The position numbers and the translations under genes were made by a program. From Bacteroidales bacterium UBA5515 (GTDB lineage: Bacteria; Bacteroidota; Bacteroidia; Bacteroidales; P3): a stretch of 64,000 nt of DNA. The notes under the pieces are model-generated. The model ran no database searches, was not told where the DNA came from, and saw nothing but the letters and a program-made list of their open reading frames with translations. Position 1 is the first letter of the stretch. Every line of letters begins with the position of its first letter. The stretch lies in contig DIOL01000032.1 in NCBI GenBank assembly GCA_002423895.1, positions 171,069-235,068 of the forward strand, given 5' to 3'. This document shows, piece by piece, positions 35,116 through 44,014 of the stretch.

Positions 35116-35645
35116 TGAATAACGAAGATATACAAGTTCAATTAGTTGACCAAAATGACAATCCAATTGGTCAAATGGAAAAACTCCAAGCACATATAGA
35201 AGCGAAGATGCACAGAGCTGTTTCCTTGTTAATTATGAATTCTAAAGGTGAATGGCTATTACATCAAAGAGCAGAAGATAAATACCATAGTCCTAATCTT
35301 TGGACAAATGCTTGTTGCACACATCCTTTAATCGGAGAAAACTATGAGGTTTCAATTAAAAGGAGATTAATTGAAGAAATGGGGATTGAAATTAAAGGTG
35401 AATTGAAACATGAATTGGATTTCACATATTATGCAAAGCTAAATGATAATCTCTTCGAACACGAATACGACAGACTTTTTAGTACTATTTGTGATCAAGA
35501 ACCAAATCCATGTCCAATTGAAGTAAAGGATTGGAAATACATTAGCTACGAACAACTTAAAAAAGACATTCAAAACAATCCAAATAATTATACAGAGTGG
35601 TTTAAAATAATATTTTCAAAAATTAGTGATAAAAGGAATGAATAA
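35115..35645 (+). CDS. idi: Isopentenyl-diphosphate delta-isomerase, type I
   Basis: This Nudix-fold enzyme interconverts IPP and DMAPP, feeding prenyl synthesis. Motifs: LHQRAEDKYHSPNLWTNACC then THP (catalytic Cys and a metal His), and RRLIEEMGIE with the Nudix Glu residues. 176 residues are usual. Its ATG overlaps the crtB TAA by one base, and the next gene starts inside its end, so translation is coupled. Its place here points to supply of precursors for carotenoids. Confidence 0.94.
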   Translation: MNNEDIQVQLVDQNDNPIGQMEKLQAHIEAKMHRAVSLLIMNSKGEWLLHQRAEDKYHSPNLWTNACCTHPLIGENYEVSIKRRLIEEMGIEIKGELKHELDFTYYAKLNDNLFEHEYDRLFSTICDQEPNPCPIEVKDWKYISYEQLKKDIQNNPNNYTEWFKIIFSKISDKRNE

Positions 35646-36282
35646 ACTAAGCAATAAGAATGATTGGTTTTTTATTAAGAATATAATTATATTTTATTCT
35701 GTTGGAATAATTGGATTTTCAATTAATTATACTAATAAACTATTTACTTTTCTTAGTCCAATAATTCTTATTCTTACCCTATGCCTTCTGTTTTTCTATG
35801 ACAGAAAGGCAACTGATAAAAAGAGAATAATCTATTTCTCATTTATATTCTTATCAAGCTTTATTATTGAGATGATTGGAGTAAATACAGGATTATTATT
35901 TGGTGATTACCAATATTCTCACGGATTGGGTATAAAACTATTTAACACCCCTTTACTAATTGGTATTAATTGGATCCTGATTATTTATATTACAAGCTCA
36001 ATATTTACTAAACTGAAGTATAACTTTGTTTCACAAGTAATAATCCCTTCAGGACTAATGATTATCTATGATATTATAATGGAAAGAGCTGCTCCAAAGA
36101 TGGAAATGTGGTCTTGGTCTAATAATATACCTCTTCAAAACTTTATTATGTGGGGATTTCTTGCTGTTTTTTTTCATTCAATAAGGTATTTCTCTAAAAT
36201 AGAAATTAAGAATAAAATGGCTATTCCTATATATTTAGCTCAAATCATTCTTTTTGTATTTATAATTTTAATTAAGCACTAA
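35638..36282 (+). CDS. cruF: CruF-like carotenoid 1,2-hydratase (membrane protein)
   Basis: A multi-pass membrane protein of about seven helices. GVNTGLLFGDYQYSHGLGIK, then NTPLLIGINWILI, match the carotenoid-biosynthesis family PF04240 (CruF / bisanhydrobacterioruberin hydratase), which adds water to the 1,2 double bond of psi-end carotenoids. The acidic/His-rich pattern YDIIMERAAPKMEMWSW fits its active region. I take the ATG at 35638 (MNKLSNKND), overlapping idi by 8 nt; one at 35626 is possible. A 1-hydroxylated end is the attachment point for sugars, which suits the glycosyltransferase downstream. The family is clear; the exact reaction is inferred. Confidence 0.82.
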   Translation: MNKLSNKNDWFFIKNIIIFYSVGIIGFSINYTNKLFTFLSPIILILTLCLLFFYDRKATDKKRIIYFSFIFLSSFIIEMIGVNTGLLFGDYQYSHGLGIKLFNTPLLIGINWILIIYITSSIFTKLKYNFVSQVIIPSGLMIIYDIIMERAAPKMEMWSWSNNIPLQNFIMWGFLAVFFHSIRYFSKIEIKNKMAIPIYLAQIILFVFIILIKH

Positions 36283-36283
36283 T

Positions 36284-36910
36284 ATGCAAAAAGGAAATCT
36301 GCTTAAGGCTAAACATAATTTTCTTATATATCCTTTTTTCCAAATTTACACTAAGGTAATGATAAAAAGGAAGTTTCATTCTGTAATTATAGAGAAAAAG
36401 GATATAGATACAAGCAAGCCTATTCTTCTTATATCCAATCACGTATCCTGGTGGGATGGATTTTGGGCGATGTATATTAATCTTAATCTGTTAAAGAAAA
36501 AATTCTATTTTATGATGCATGAAAAACAGCTATTAGAATATAAATTTTTCAACCAAACAGGAGGTTTCTCAATAAATAATCAATATAGACATATAATTGA
36601 CTCAATAAACTATTCTTCAAGCATATTAGAAGACAAAAATAATCTATTAGTTATATATCCTCAAGGAGAGATTAATTCTATTTATCAATCAAACTTCATA
36701 TTTAAACGAGGAATTGAGAAGATAATTAACCAAAAAGAAATTACATTATTATTTTCAGCAAACTTAATTGATTATTTTTCAAATTCCAAGCCTTCATTAT
36801 TTATTTATTTGGAAGAATTTAATGGTGAATTTAATCTAAAAGATATTGAAGAAGCTTATAATGCGTTTTACATGAATTCTACTCAAAAACAAATAAATAG
36901 AGAAAGATGA
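36284..36910 (+). CDS. 1-acyl-glycerol-3-phosphate-type acyltransferase in carotenoid operon
   Basis: The HX4D acyltransferase motif is SNHVSWWDGF (near residues 49-58), followed by a YPQGEI block near 125 that corresponds to the EGTR-like motif. 208 residues, peripheral membrane. Located between cruF and the glycosyltransferase, it probably acylates the carotenoid sugar, giving a carotenoid glycosyl ester, rather than working in general phospholipid synthesis. That is inferred from context. Its end overlaps the next gene by 4 nt. Confidence 0.8.
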   Translation: MQKGNLLKAKHNFLIYPFFQIYTKVMIKRKFHSVIIEKKDIDTSKPILLISNHVSWWDGFWAMYINLNLLKKKFYFMMHEKQLLEYKFFNQTGGFSINNQYRHIIDSINYSSSILEDKNNLLVIYPQGEINSIYQSNFIFKRGIEKIINQKEITLLFSANLIDYFSNSKPSLFIYLEEFNGEFNLKDIEEAYNAFYMNSTQKQINRER

Positions 36911-38001
36911 TTAAATATATTTCAATCTTTATTCTTGTTATTTCTCTTTTCCAGTTTCTTATAAGTCTGACGAATTGGTTGTTTAGAGTTAGATTAAACA
37001 AATCAATTGAATTCAAAACAGATAAGAAAATATCAATACTTATTCCTGCAAGAAACGAAGAAAAAAATATTGGGAATATACTTGAAGACTTAATATCTTC
37101 AAATTCTGTTGTTATGGAAATTCTCGTTTTTGATGATGAATCAATTGATAATACAGCAAATATTGTAAAAGAGTATTCATTAAAAGATTCAAGGATAAAG
37201 TTAATAGAATCAAATAATTTAGAAATTGGATGGATGGGTAAGAATTTTGCATGTCATAATTTATCTACCATAGCTAAAGGAGATTATCTGCTTTTTATAG
37301 ATTCAGATGTACGAATAAGTAATAATATCATTGAAAAAGTACTTATGTATGCTATTTCTAACAAATTAGAGCTTTTAAGCATATTCCCAAATCAATTAAT
37401 GATTACTAAAGGAGAAAAAATATCAATTCCTAATATGAACTTTATTCTTCTTTCTCTACTTGCGTTACCTTTAGTGCTTTACTCTAAATTTTCTTCAATA
37501 TCAGCTGCAAATGGTCAGTTTATGCTTTTCAAAACTGATACATATAATAATTTACAACCTCATAAACTGTTCAAAACAAGCAAAGCAGAGGACATTCAAA
37601 TCTCTCGTTTCTATAAAAAAAATAAACTAAGAATAGCTTGTCTTGCTTCTTTAAAAGATATATCATGCAGAATGTATAGTTCTCTTGAAGAATCTATTCA
37701 AGGATTTTCAAAAAATATAAATTACTTCTTTGGAAATTCGTATTTTATAGCATTATTATTCTGGTTATTAACAAGTTTTGGGTTTATACCCTTTATAATA
37801 AATGGAGATGTACTTTTATTATTTGTCTATATATTTATTATTCTGATAACAAGAATATTAATTAGTCTTATATCAAATCAAAGTTTGAAGAATAATTTAA
37901 AATACATTGTACATCAGCAGTATACTCTTGGTAGAATTATTTTGAAATCTTTTCAAGACAAGAGGAATAGTGAATTAACTTGGAAAGGTAGAAAAATATG
38001 A
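36907..38001 (+). CDS. Family 2 glycosyltransferase in carotenoid operon
   Basis: An N-terminal membrane helix (YISIFILVISLFQFLISLTN) precedes a GT-A domain. That domain carries KISILIPARNEEKNIGNILE, VFDDESIDNTANI, and the DSDV metal motif in YLLFIDSDVRIS. KAEDIQISRFYKKN (the acceptor-site ED) and two or three C-terminal membrane helices follow. 364 residues, similar to CrtQ/CruC-type carotenoid glycosyltransferases. It is likely to add a sugar to a hydroxylated carotenoid; the sugar is unknown. It overlaps both neighbours by 4 nt, so translation is tightly coupled. Confidence 0.83.
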   Translation: MIKYISIFILVISLFQFLISLTNWLFRVRLNKSIEFKTDKKISILIPARNEEKNIGNILEDLISSNSVVMEILVFDDESIDNTANIVKEYSLKDSRIKLIESNNLEIGWMGKNFACHNLSTIAKGDYLLFIDSDVRISNNIIEKVLMYAISNKLELLSIFPNQLMITKGEKISIPNMNFILLSLLALPLVLYSKFSSISAANGQFMLFKTDTYNNLQPHKLFKTSKAEDIQISRFYKKNKLRIACLASLKDISCRMYSSLEESIQGFSKNINYFFGNSYFIALLFWLLTSFGFIPFIINGDVLLLFVYIFIILITRILISLISNQSLKNNLKYIVHQQYTLGRIILKSFQDKRNSELTWKGRKI

Positions 38002-39308
38002 AACAGAAAGTCAGTATTTTTTGGTTTAGAAGAGATCTTAGATTGGATGATAATCATGGACTTTTCAAATCATTGAATTCATCAAATATGGTTTTACCTA
38101 TTTTTATCTTCGATACTGAAATCTTAAAACAGTTTACAGATATATATGACAAAAGAGTTAATTTTATCTTCCAAACTCTTGAAAACTTAAATGTAAAACT
38201 AAAAAGGGATTATAAATCTAATATTCAGTATTTCTATGGTAAACCCATTGATATTTTTAAATCATTAAATGAAACCTATATTATTGATTCTATTTTTTTT
38301 AATTTGGATTACGAACCTTATGCAATCAAGAGAGATAAGGAAATTGAAGAATATTTTAATGGTAAAAATATTAAAGTCTTTTCATTTAAAGATTCATTTA
38401 TTTTTCACAAGGAAGATATTTTAAAATCGGATAATAAGCCATATACAGTTTATACTCCTTATTCTAAGATTTGGATAGAGAGATTTAATAATATTAATCT
38501 TGAATACTATGCAAGTGAAGAATATCTGCATAACTTACTTCCAACAGAAGATAATAATTTTAAGATAGAACATATTGGTTATAAGGCTTGCGGAGATATT
38601 TTTCATCCTTATAAAATCGATGAAGATATTATAATTAATTATGAGAATACACGTGATAAACCATATTTAGAAAATGGAGTTAGCAGAGTTGGTGTTGAAC
38701 TTCGTTTTGGAAGAATAAGTATTAGAAAACTTGCAGGAATTGCTAACAAACTAAGTTTAACATATTTGAAAGAACTAATATGGAGAGAATTCTTTATGCA
38801 GATTTTATATCATTTCCCCATAGTTGAAAACTCTTGCTTTAAGCCTAAATACAACAGAATTAGATGGGATAATAATGAAGAATTATTTGAAATATGGTGT
38901 CAAGGTAAAACTGGTTATCCAATTGTAGATGCTGGTATGAGGGAGTTGAATTCCACTGGTTTTATGCATAATAGAGTAAGAATGATTACTGCAAGTTTTC
39001 TTACCAAACATCTATTAATTGACTGGAGATGGGGTGAATTGTATTTTGCAAATAAACTTATGGATTATGAACTTTCTTCCAATAATGGTAACTGGCAATG
39101 GGTTGCAGGTTGTGGTTGTGATGCAGCTCCATATTTTAGAATTTTCAACCCAATTACACAGCAAGAGAAATTTGATCCTAATTTTCAATATATTAGAAAA
39201 TGGGTAGAGGAATTTGGAACAAAGGATTATCCAAAGCCAATAATAGAACATAGTTTTGCAAGAAATAGAACCTTATCAAGATTTAAAAAAGACTTACAAG
39301 ATGAATAA
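37998..39308 (+). CDS. phr: Deoxyribodipyrimidine photolyase (class I)
   Basis: A light-driven FAD enzyme that reverses cyclobutane pyrimidine dimers. The N-terminal antenna domain begins VSIFWFRRDLRLDDNHGL. The FAD domain holds YLKELIWREFFMQILYHFP, WCQGKTGYPIVDAGMRELNSTGFMHNRVRMI and WRWGELYFANKLMDYELSSNNGNWQWVAG, split by short gaps. 436 residues. The segment GCGCDAAPYFRIFNP has Cys where many photolyases have Thr (GTGTDAAPYFR). It lies inside the carotenoid operon with overlaps at both ends, tying DNA photorepair to pigment synthesis. Confidence 0.93.
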   Translation: MKQKVSIFWFRRDLRLDDNHGLFKSLNSSNMVLPIFIFDTEILKQFTDIYDKRVNFIFQTLENLNVKLKRDYKSNIQYFYGKPIDIFKSLNETYIIDSIFFNLDYEPYAIKRDKEIEEYFNGKNIKVFSFKDSFIFHKEDILKSDNKPYTVYTPYSKIWIERFNNINLEYYASEEYLHNLLPTEDNNFKIEHIGYKACGDIFHPYKIDEDIIINYENTRDKPYLENGVSRVGVELRFGRISIRKLAGIANKLSLTYLKELIWREFFMQILYHFPIVENSCFKPKYNRIRWDNNEELFEIWCQGKTGYPIVDAGMRELNSTGFMHNRVRMITASFLTKHLLIDWRWGELYFANKLMDYELSSNNGNWQWVAGCGCDAAPYFRIFNPITQQEKFDPNFQYIRKWVEEFGTKDYPKPIIEHSFARNRTLSRFKKDLQDE

Positions 39309-40038
39309 AAAGATAGCTTTAAAATTATTTATGCTTCTTGTTTTCAGCATAGTGTCTCTTTATTCTTATTCAAGTGAAGAAAAGAAAACCATATATGATT
39401 CCTATATAAGCGACAATATGGCTGCTTGGAAGAAAACCATTGATAACATGCATTTTGAAACGAAAAAAGATAATCAAAGGGAATTGGAACTTTTAAATTA
39501 TGAATATGGTTATATAGGCTGGTGTATTGGTAATAAGAGATTTAAAGATGCAAAGCAATATATCAATCGAAGCCAGGCAAGGATGAGTAAATTGAAGAAA
39601 GTAAAAGCTAATATTCCAATCATCCACGCCTATCAATCTGCATACTATGGTTTTGAGATTGGACTAAACAAAATTAAAGCCCCATTTGTTGGTCCAAAAA
39701 GTATTGAAGAAGCTGAAAAATCAATTAGTTTAGATAAAGATAATTATTTTGGATACATACAAATGGGTAATATTGAATACTATATGCCATCTACTTTTGG
39801 AGGTTCAAAACAAAAAGCTTTGCAATTCTACCTTAAAGCAAAGTTAATTATGGATAAGAGTAAGCCTGAAAACGATTGGACTTATATCAATTTAATTGCA
39901 ATAATAGGAATGACTTATCAAGAATTGAATAACCCAAAAAAGGCAGAAGAATATTATAAATTAGCCCTTAAGATTTCTCCTGATTTTAAGTGGGTTAAAA
40001 ATGAATTATATCCTCAATTTCTGAAAAAAACTAAATAA
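39301..40038 (+). CDS. Exported TPR-like protein in carotenoid operon
   Basis: I start at the ATG at 39301 (MNKKIALKLFMLLVFSIVSLYSYS, signal peptide), overlapping the photolyase stop by 8 nt; an in-frame ATG 45 nt earlier lies within the photolyase. The mature part of about 220 residues has helix pairs resembling TPR repeats: RFKDAKQYINRSQARMSKL, SIEEAEKSISLDKDNYFGYI and NPKKAEEYYKLALKISPDFK. It is likely periplasmic and perhaps an organiser of the pigment enzymes, but that is a guess from position. Two nt separate it from crtI. Confidence 0.65.
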   Translation: MNKKIALKLFMLLVFSIVSLYSYSSEEKKTIYDSYISDNMAAWKKTIDNMHFETKKDNQRELELLNYEYGYIGWCIGNKRFKDAKQYINRSQARMSKLKKVKANIPIIHAYQSAYYGFEIGLNKIKAPFVGPKSIEEAEKSISLDKDNYFGYIQMGNIEYYMPSTFGGSKQKALQFYLKAKLIMDKSKPENDWTYINLIAIIGMTYQELNNPKKAEEYYKLALKISPDFKWVKNELYPQFLKKTK

Positions 40039-40039
40039 A

Positions 40040-41515
40040 ATGGATAAAAAAATTATTATTGTTGGCGCTGGTTTAGGTGCTTTGGCAAGCGGATTGCTTT
40101 TGTCAAGAAAAGGTTATAAGGTTGAATTTGTTGAGAAGAACAACCAAGCTGGAGGAAGACTTAATCAAATTAAAAAGGATGGATTTACATTCGATACAGG
40201 CCCAAGCTTTTTTAGTATGTCCTTTGTTTTCAAAGATTTTATTGAAAAATGTGGCTTAGATATTCCTTTTAAATTCGTTGAGTTAGATCCTCTTTACAGT
40301 GTAAATTTTAGAGATAGTAATCATACCTATCATCTTAACAAGGATATAAAAAAACTTGCTAAGCAGTTTGAAGATATTGAACCTGATTTTGAAAAGAATA
40401 TGGAGAAATACCTCAAGAAAAGCAAACAATTATTCGAAGATACTTTTGATATAGTAATTAAGAATAATTTCAATAGCGTTTTCGACTATGTTTTTCAACT
40501 TATGCATGTTAATCCGGTACATATTCCTCAACTTTTCAATAACTTCTATTCACACGTCCAAAAACATTTCTCTTCAAAAGAAGCTCAGCAGGTTATTTCA
40601 TTGGTAGCCTTTTTCTTAGGGAGAACTCCTTTTGACACTATGGCAATTTATAGTCTTCTTTCTCACACAGAATTCCGACACGATGGATATTATAATGTTG
40701 AAGGAGGAATGTATAATATTGTAAATGGATTGGTTGGAGAATTAGAAAAGAGCGGTGCTGTTTTTCATTATAATAGCGAGATTGCTAAAGTTGAAGAAGA
40801 AAGAGGCAAGGTAAAGAAAGTAATTGATAAAGAGGGTAAAGAGTATTCAGGAGATGTATTTTTAATAAATGCTGATGCTGCATTGTTTAGAGGAAGAGTT
40901 TTAAATAGAGAGAAATACTCCGAAAAGAAACTTTCAAAGATGGAATGGACCATGGGATATCTAACTTTCTATGTTGGTATTAAAGGTAAACTACCTCAAC
41001 TCGATTTGCATAACTACTTTATTGGCAATAATTTTGAAGAATATGCAAAGGATGTAATGCATAAACCAGACACTCTTCAAAAGCCTTATTTCTATGTAAA
41101 TAATGTTTCAAAATATAATCCTGAGTGTGCTCCAGAAGGATGCGAAAGCCTTTTCTTTGTTTGCCCTGTTCCAAATCTTCAATACAAAAGCAATTGGGAT
41201 GATGCAGATGATATAGTAAACAGCATATTAGAAGATTTTTCTAAAAGAATAAATCAGAATATTATTCCTAACATAATTACCAAAACAGTCTATACGCCAA
41301 AAGATTGGGAAGAAAAATTCAACCTTTATCAGGGAAGTGGTTTAGGACTTTCTCATAAACTAATGCAAATAGGAGGATTGCGTCCAAGAAACTTTGATGA
41401 AGAATTCTCAAATATGTTTTACGTTGGAGCTTCTACCCTTCCAGGAGCAGGACTTCCAATGGCTGTAATAAGCGGAGAACTCGCCGCTGAACGAATACTT
41501 AAGTATTTAAGTTGA
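40040..41515 (+). CDS. crtI: Phytoene desaturase CrtI family
   Basis: An FAD enzyme introducing conjugated double bonds into phytoene, leading towards lycopene. The dinucleotide-binding GAGLGALASG is at residues 8-17, followed by VEKNNQAGGRLNQIKKDGFT and FDTGPSFF. The C-terminal carotenoid signature FYVGASTLPGAGLPMAVISG is complete. 491 residues are normal. It closes the operon. No lycopene cyclase gene is present, agreeing with an acyclic, CruF-hydrated product. Confidence 0.95.
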   Translation: MDKKIIIVGAGLGALASGLLLSRKGYKVEFVEKNNQAGGRLNQIKKDGFTFDTGPSFFSMSFVFKDFIEKCGLDIPFKFVELDPLYSVNFRDSNHTYHLNKDIKKLAKQFEDIEPDFEKNMEKYLKKSKQLFEDTFDIVIKNNFNSVFDYVFQLMHVNPVHIPQLFNNFYSHVQKHFSSKEAQQVISLVAFFLGRTPFDTMAIYSLLSHTEFRHDGYYNVEGGMYNIVNGLVGELEKSGAVFHYNSEIAKVEEERGKVKKVIDKEGKEYSGDVFLINADAALFRGRVLNREKYSEKKLSKMEWTMGYLTFYVGIKGKLPQLDLHNYFIGNNFEEYAKDVMHKPDTLQKPYFYVNNVSKYNPECAPEGCESLFFVCPVPNLQYKSNWDDADDIVNSILEDFSKRINQNIIPNIITKTVYTPKDWEEKFNLYQGSGLGLSHKLMQIGGLRPRNFDEEFSNMFYVGASTLPGAGLPMAVISGELAAERILKYLS

Positions 41516-41630
41516 AAGGGAATTATTATATTATAGTGTTATTGATAAATGGATATTTCATAGCAATAAACTAATTATTTTTTAGTTAAAGGAATTTACT
41601 ATTAATATATTATGTTTCGAAATAAATCTT

Positions 41631-41638
41631 TATCTTTG
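41631..41638 (+). promoter_or_regulatory. Promoter -7 box of the nuclease cassette
   Basis: TATCTTTG, about 80 nt before the GIY-YIG gene. A -33 partner is unclear. It indicates that the cassette is transcribed separately from crtI. Confidence 0.5.
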
Positions 41639-41717
41639 ATGCGATATTAGAAAAATTAATTTTTTAATAAGTAGTGTCTTTTTACTCTACTTTAAATTTA
41701 CTCTAATTATATAACAT

Positions 41718-42611
41718 ATGAAAAACTCAGAAATTGGAAAGAAAATTACAGTATATATGATTGATGGAACAGCATATGGCCCAAGAACAAGTGAAATTGG
41801 TAATTGGGTAGGAAAAGCAATTTATAGTCCAAGAGCTTCAATTAATAAAATTATGTCTCGTTCAGAATTTGACAAACCTGGAATATACTTTTTAAAAGGA
41901 GATCCAACCGATGAAGCATTTGATGAAAAAATATATATTGGAGAAGCTGAAAATATAAAAATTAGATTAAAACAACATCTTAGTGATTCTAACAAAGACT
42001 TTAAAGAGCTAATATTTTTTATAAGTAAAGATGATCTTTTAACAAAAACCCAGATTAAATACTTGGAATCAAGACTTATCCAAATCGCATTAGATGCTAA
42101 GACAGCTCAAATTGATAATGGAAATTCTCCAAATTTACCTACTCTTCATGAAGCAGATGTTTCAGATATGGAATACTTTCTTGAACAGATAAAACTCATT
42201 CTTCCTATTATGGGTTTTAATTTCTTAATCCCTTCTACTATAATTAAGAATGATACATTTGACTTAGAAAGTACAAATGAAAATTTCGAGATTTATCATA
42301 TAGCATCAAAGTTTTTTATTGCAACCATGAAAGAAACAGATCAAGGATATGTAGTTACAAAATGGAGTGAGGCAAAAAAAGATTTATCTAAATCTTGCAC
42401 AGAAACCTATAGAAATATGAGAAGAAAATTATTAGAAACAAAAATATTGGAAGAAAGAGAAGGTAAATTAGTTTTTACTGAAGATACAATTTTTAGTAGT
42501 CCCAGTGCTGCTTCAAATATGGTTTTAGGGAGAAACTCTAATGGATTCACCGAATGGATTAATAAAAACGGTCTAACATTTAAAGAAATACAAGAGAAAA
42601 TAAATAAGTAA
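41718..42611 (+). CDS. GIY-YIG nuclease domain protein with DUF4357-like C-terminus
   Basis: 297 residues, cytoplasmic. The GIY-YIG domain spans about 54-125: GIYFLKG (GIY at 55-57), KIYIGEAENIKIRLKQHL (YIG at 73-75, Arg at 83) and LESRLIQIAL with the metal-binding Glu at 117. All key residues are present. The C-terminus (SKSCTETYRNMRRKLLETK ... FTEDTIFSSPSAASNMVLGR ... NGFTEWIN) matches the DUF4357 pattern often fused to or beside nucleases. The next gene starts 14 nt later and looks like a PD-(D/E)xK protein. Together they resemble a small defence or DNA-processing unit. Substrate unknown. Confidence 0.8.
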   Translation: MKNSEIGKKITVYMIDGTAYGPRTSEIGNWVGKAIYSPRASINKIMSRSEFDKPGIYFLKGDPTDEAFDEKIYIGEAENIKIRLKQHLSDSNKDFKELIFFISKDDLLTKTQIKYLESRLIQIALDAKTAQIDNGNSPNLPTLHEADVSDMEYFLEQIKLILPIMGFNFLIPSTIIKNDTFDLESTNENFEIYHIASKFFIATMKETDQGYVVTKWSEAKKDLSKSCTETYRNMRRKLLETKILEEREGKLVFTEDTIFSSPSAASNMVLGRNSNGFTEWINKNGLTFKEIQEKINK

Positions 42612-42625
42612 CAACATTATTTATT

Positions 42626-43927
42626 ATGAATTCAAATGAAAAAGGAAACATTGGAGAAGAATTTGTAAATGAAATAGCTTATAATTCATTCTTCGAATTT
42701 TGGTGTTACGCAAATCCAAAAGATGAATATGGAGACAAAAAAGAAATATGTGACTTACTAATCAAATTTAACGATAATTTGATAATTATCTCTGTAAAAA
42801 ATTATGAATTTAAGAACTTGTATTCAAGATATTTCACTAAAACAATTGAAAAGGCGGTAAACCAAATTTATGGTGCAGAGAGAAAGTTATTAAACAGCAA
42901 CAGAGATATATTTATTAAGCATCCAAAAAGAGAAGTTGAAAGATTTCCAAAGGAAAGAATAAAAAATATTTACAGAGTAATAGTTAATTTAGGAGAAGGT
43001 GTTCGATTTTATCCTTTCAACAAAGATACACAAGATGAAAAATTCATTACTATATTAGATAAAGAGGCATTTCAGACTATCGTTCAAGAATTAGATACAA
43101 TCCCTGATTTCTTAGAATATTTAAAAAGAAGAGAAGAACTATTTATTGATAAAACTGTTACCATTCTTCCAGGAGATGAAAATGATTTTTCTGAGAACAC
43201 TACAAAGCAATTTTTTGAATATTCTCAAAAGCAATTCAATCCTTTTGAAAGACAAAATATATTAATTTCAGGAACAGAACATGACCTTTTGGCTACATAT
43301 TTAAAAAATGAAAGGCACTTTCCTGATTACTTTTATTCAAAGAAGGATAATGCTATATTTGTTCAATTGGATGGTAATTGGGCTGAATTTAATCAAAGTA
43401 ATCAAGTAAAGTTAAAAAAAGAACATGATAAAAATAGTTACTTTCTTGATCAACTTGTAAAAAATGAAGTTTTAAATAATGTCAACGAAAACTCAATTGA
43501 ACTTGCAACAGCTATAATGTCGTTTAATAGATTCAATCGAAGAGTGATTTCAAATAACTTTTTACAGTTTTTTGATACATATAAAAATTTAAAAGGCAAT
43601 AATTTTGCGAGAAGATATGCAGACATTGAAGGAACTGGTATAGTCTTTGCTTTTTATTCATTTGAAATGCCACAAGAGTTTGTAAATTATATTCTTGATA
43701 TAATTATTGATAGTTTCTGTATTTATTCAAATTACAAGAGTAAATCAATGATTTTAATTGCAACTACAAATGAATTTAAACAATTCAAAATGTGTTTAAT
43801 TAAGGATATTGTTCCATTTTCAAAGGAAAAGGAGTTGCAGATAAAAAAAGATGAAGAATTTCTAGGCTTGTTTACAAATTATCAGGAATTCAATATTACT
43901 GAAAAAGAATATCCAGATGAAGAATAG
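42626..43927 (+). CDS. PD-(D/E)xK-like fold protein of unknown function
   Basis: 433 residues. The N-terminal 70 look like a restriction-type fold: EKGNIGEEFVNEIAYNSF (helix with Glu), YGDKKEICDLLIKFND (Asp at 43) and NLIIISVKNYEF (beta strand with Lys at 58). The residue expected to be Glu or Gln in the ExK is Ser (S-V-K), so catalysis may be altered or lost. This D...SxK variant is one I associate with a poorly described bacterial family. The remaining 360 residues have no recognised domain. It is paired with a GIY-YIG nuclease gene 14 nt upstream. No methylase accompanies them. Confidence 0.6.
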   Translation: MNSNEKGNIGEEFVNEIAYNSFFEFWCYANPKDEYGDKKEICDLLIKFNDNLIIISVKNYEFKNLYSRYFTKTIEKAVNQIYGAERKLLNSNRDIFIKHPKREVERFPKERIKNIYRVIVNLGEGVRFYPFNKDTQDEKFITILDKEAFQTIVQELDTIPDFLEYLKRREELFIDKTVTILPGDENDFSENTTKQFFEYSQKQFNPFERQNILISGTEHDLLATYLKNERHFPDYFYSKKDNAIFVQLDGNWAEFNQSNQVKLKKEHDKNSYFLDQLVKNEVLNNVNENSIELATAIMSFNRFNRRVISNNFLQFFDTYKNLKGNNFARRYADIEGTGIVFAFYSFEMPQEFVNYILDIIIDSFCIYSNYKSKSMILIATTNEFKQFKMCLIKDIVPFSKEKELQIKKDEEFLGLFTNYQEFNITEKEYPDEE

Positions 43928-44014
43928 TATTATTGAGTATTAATCTCAAATGGTTATCTCATTAATAAATATACAATTGATATTCATTAGAAACAAAAAT
44001 CTTATTCTATTCAA

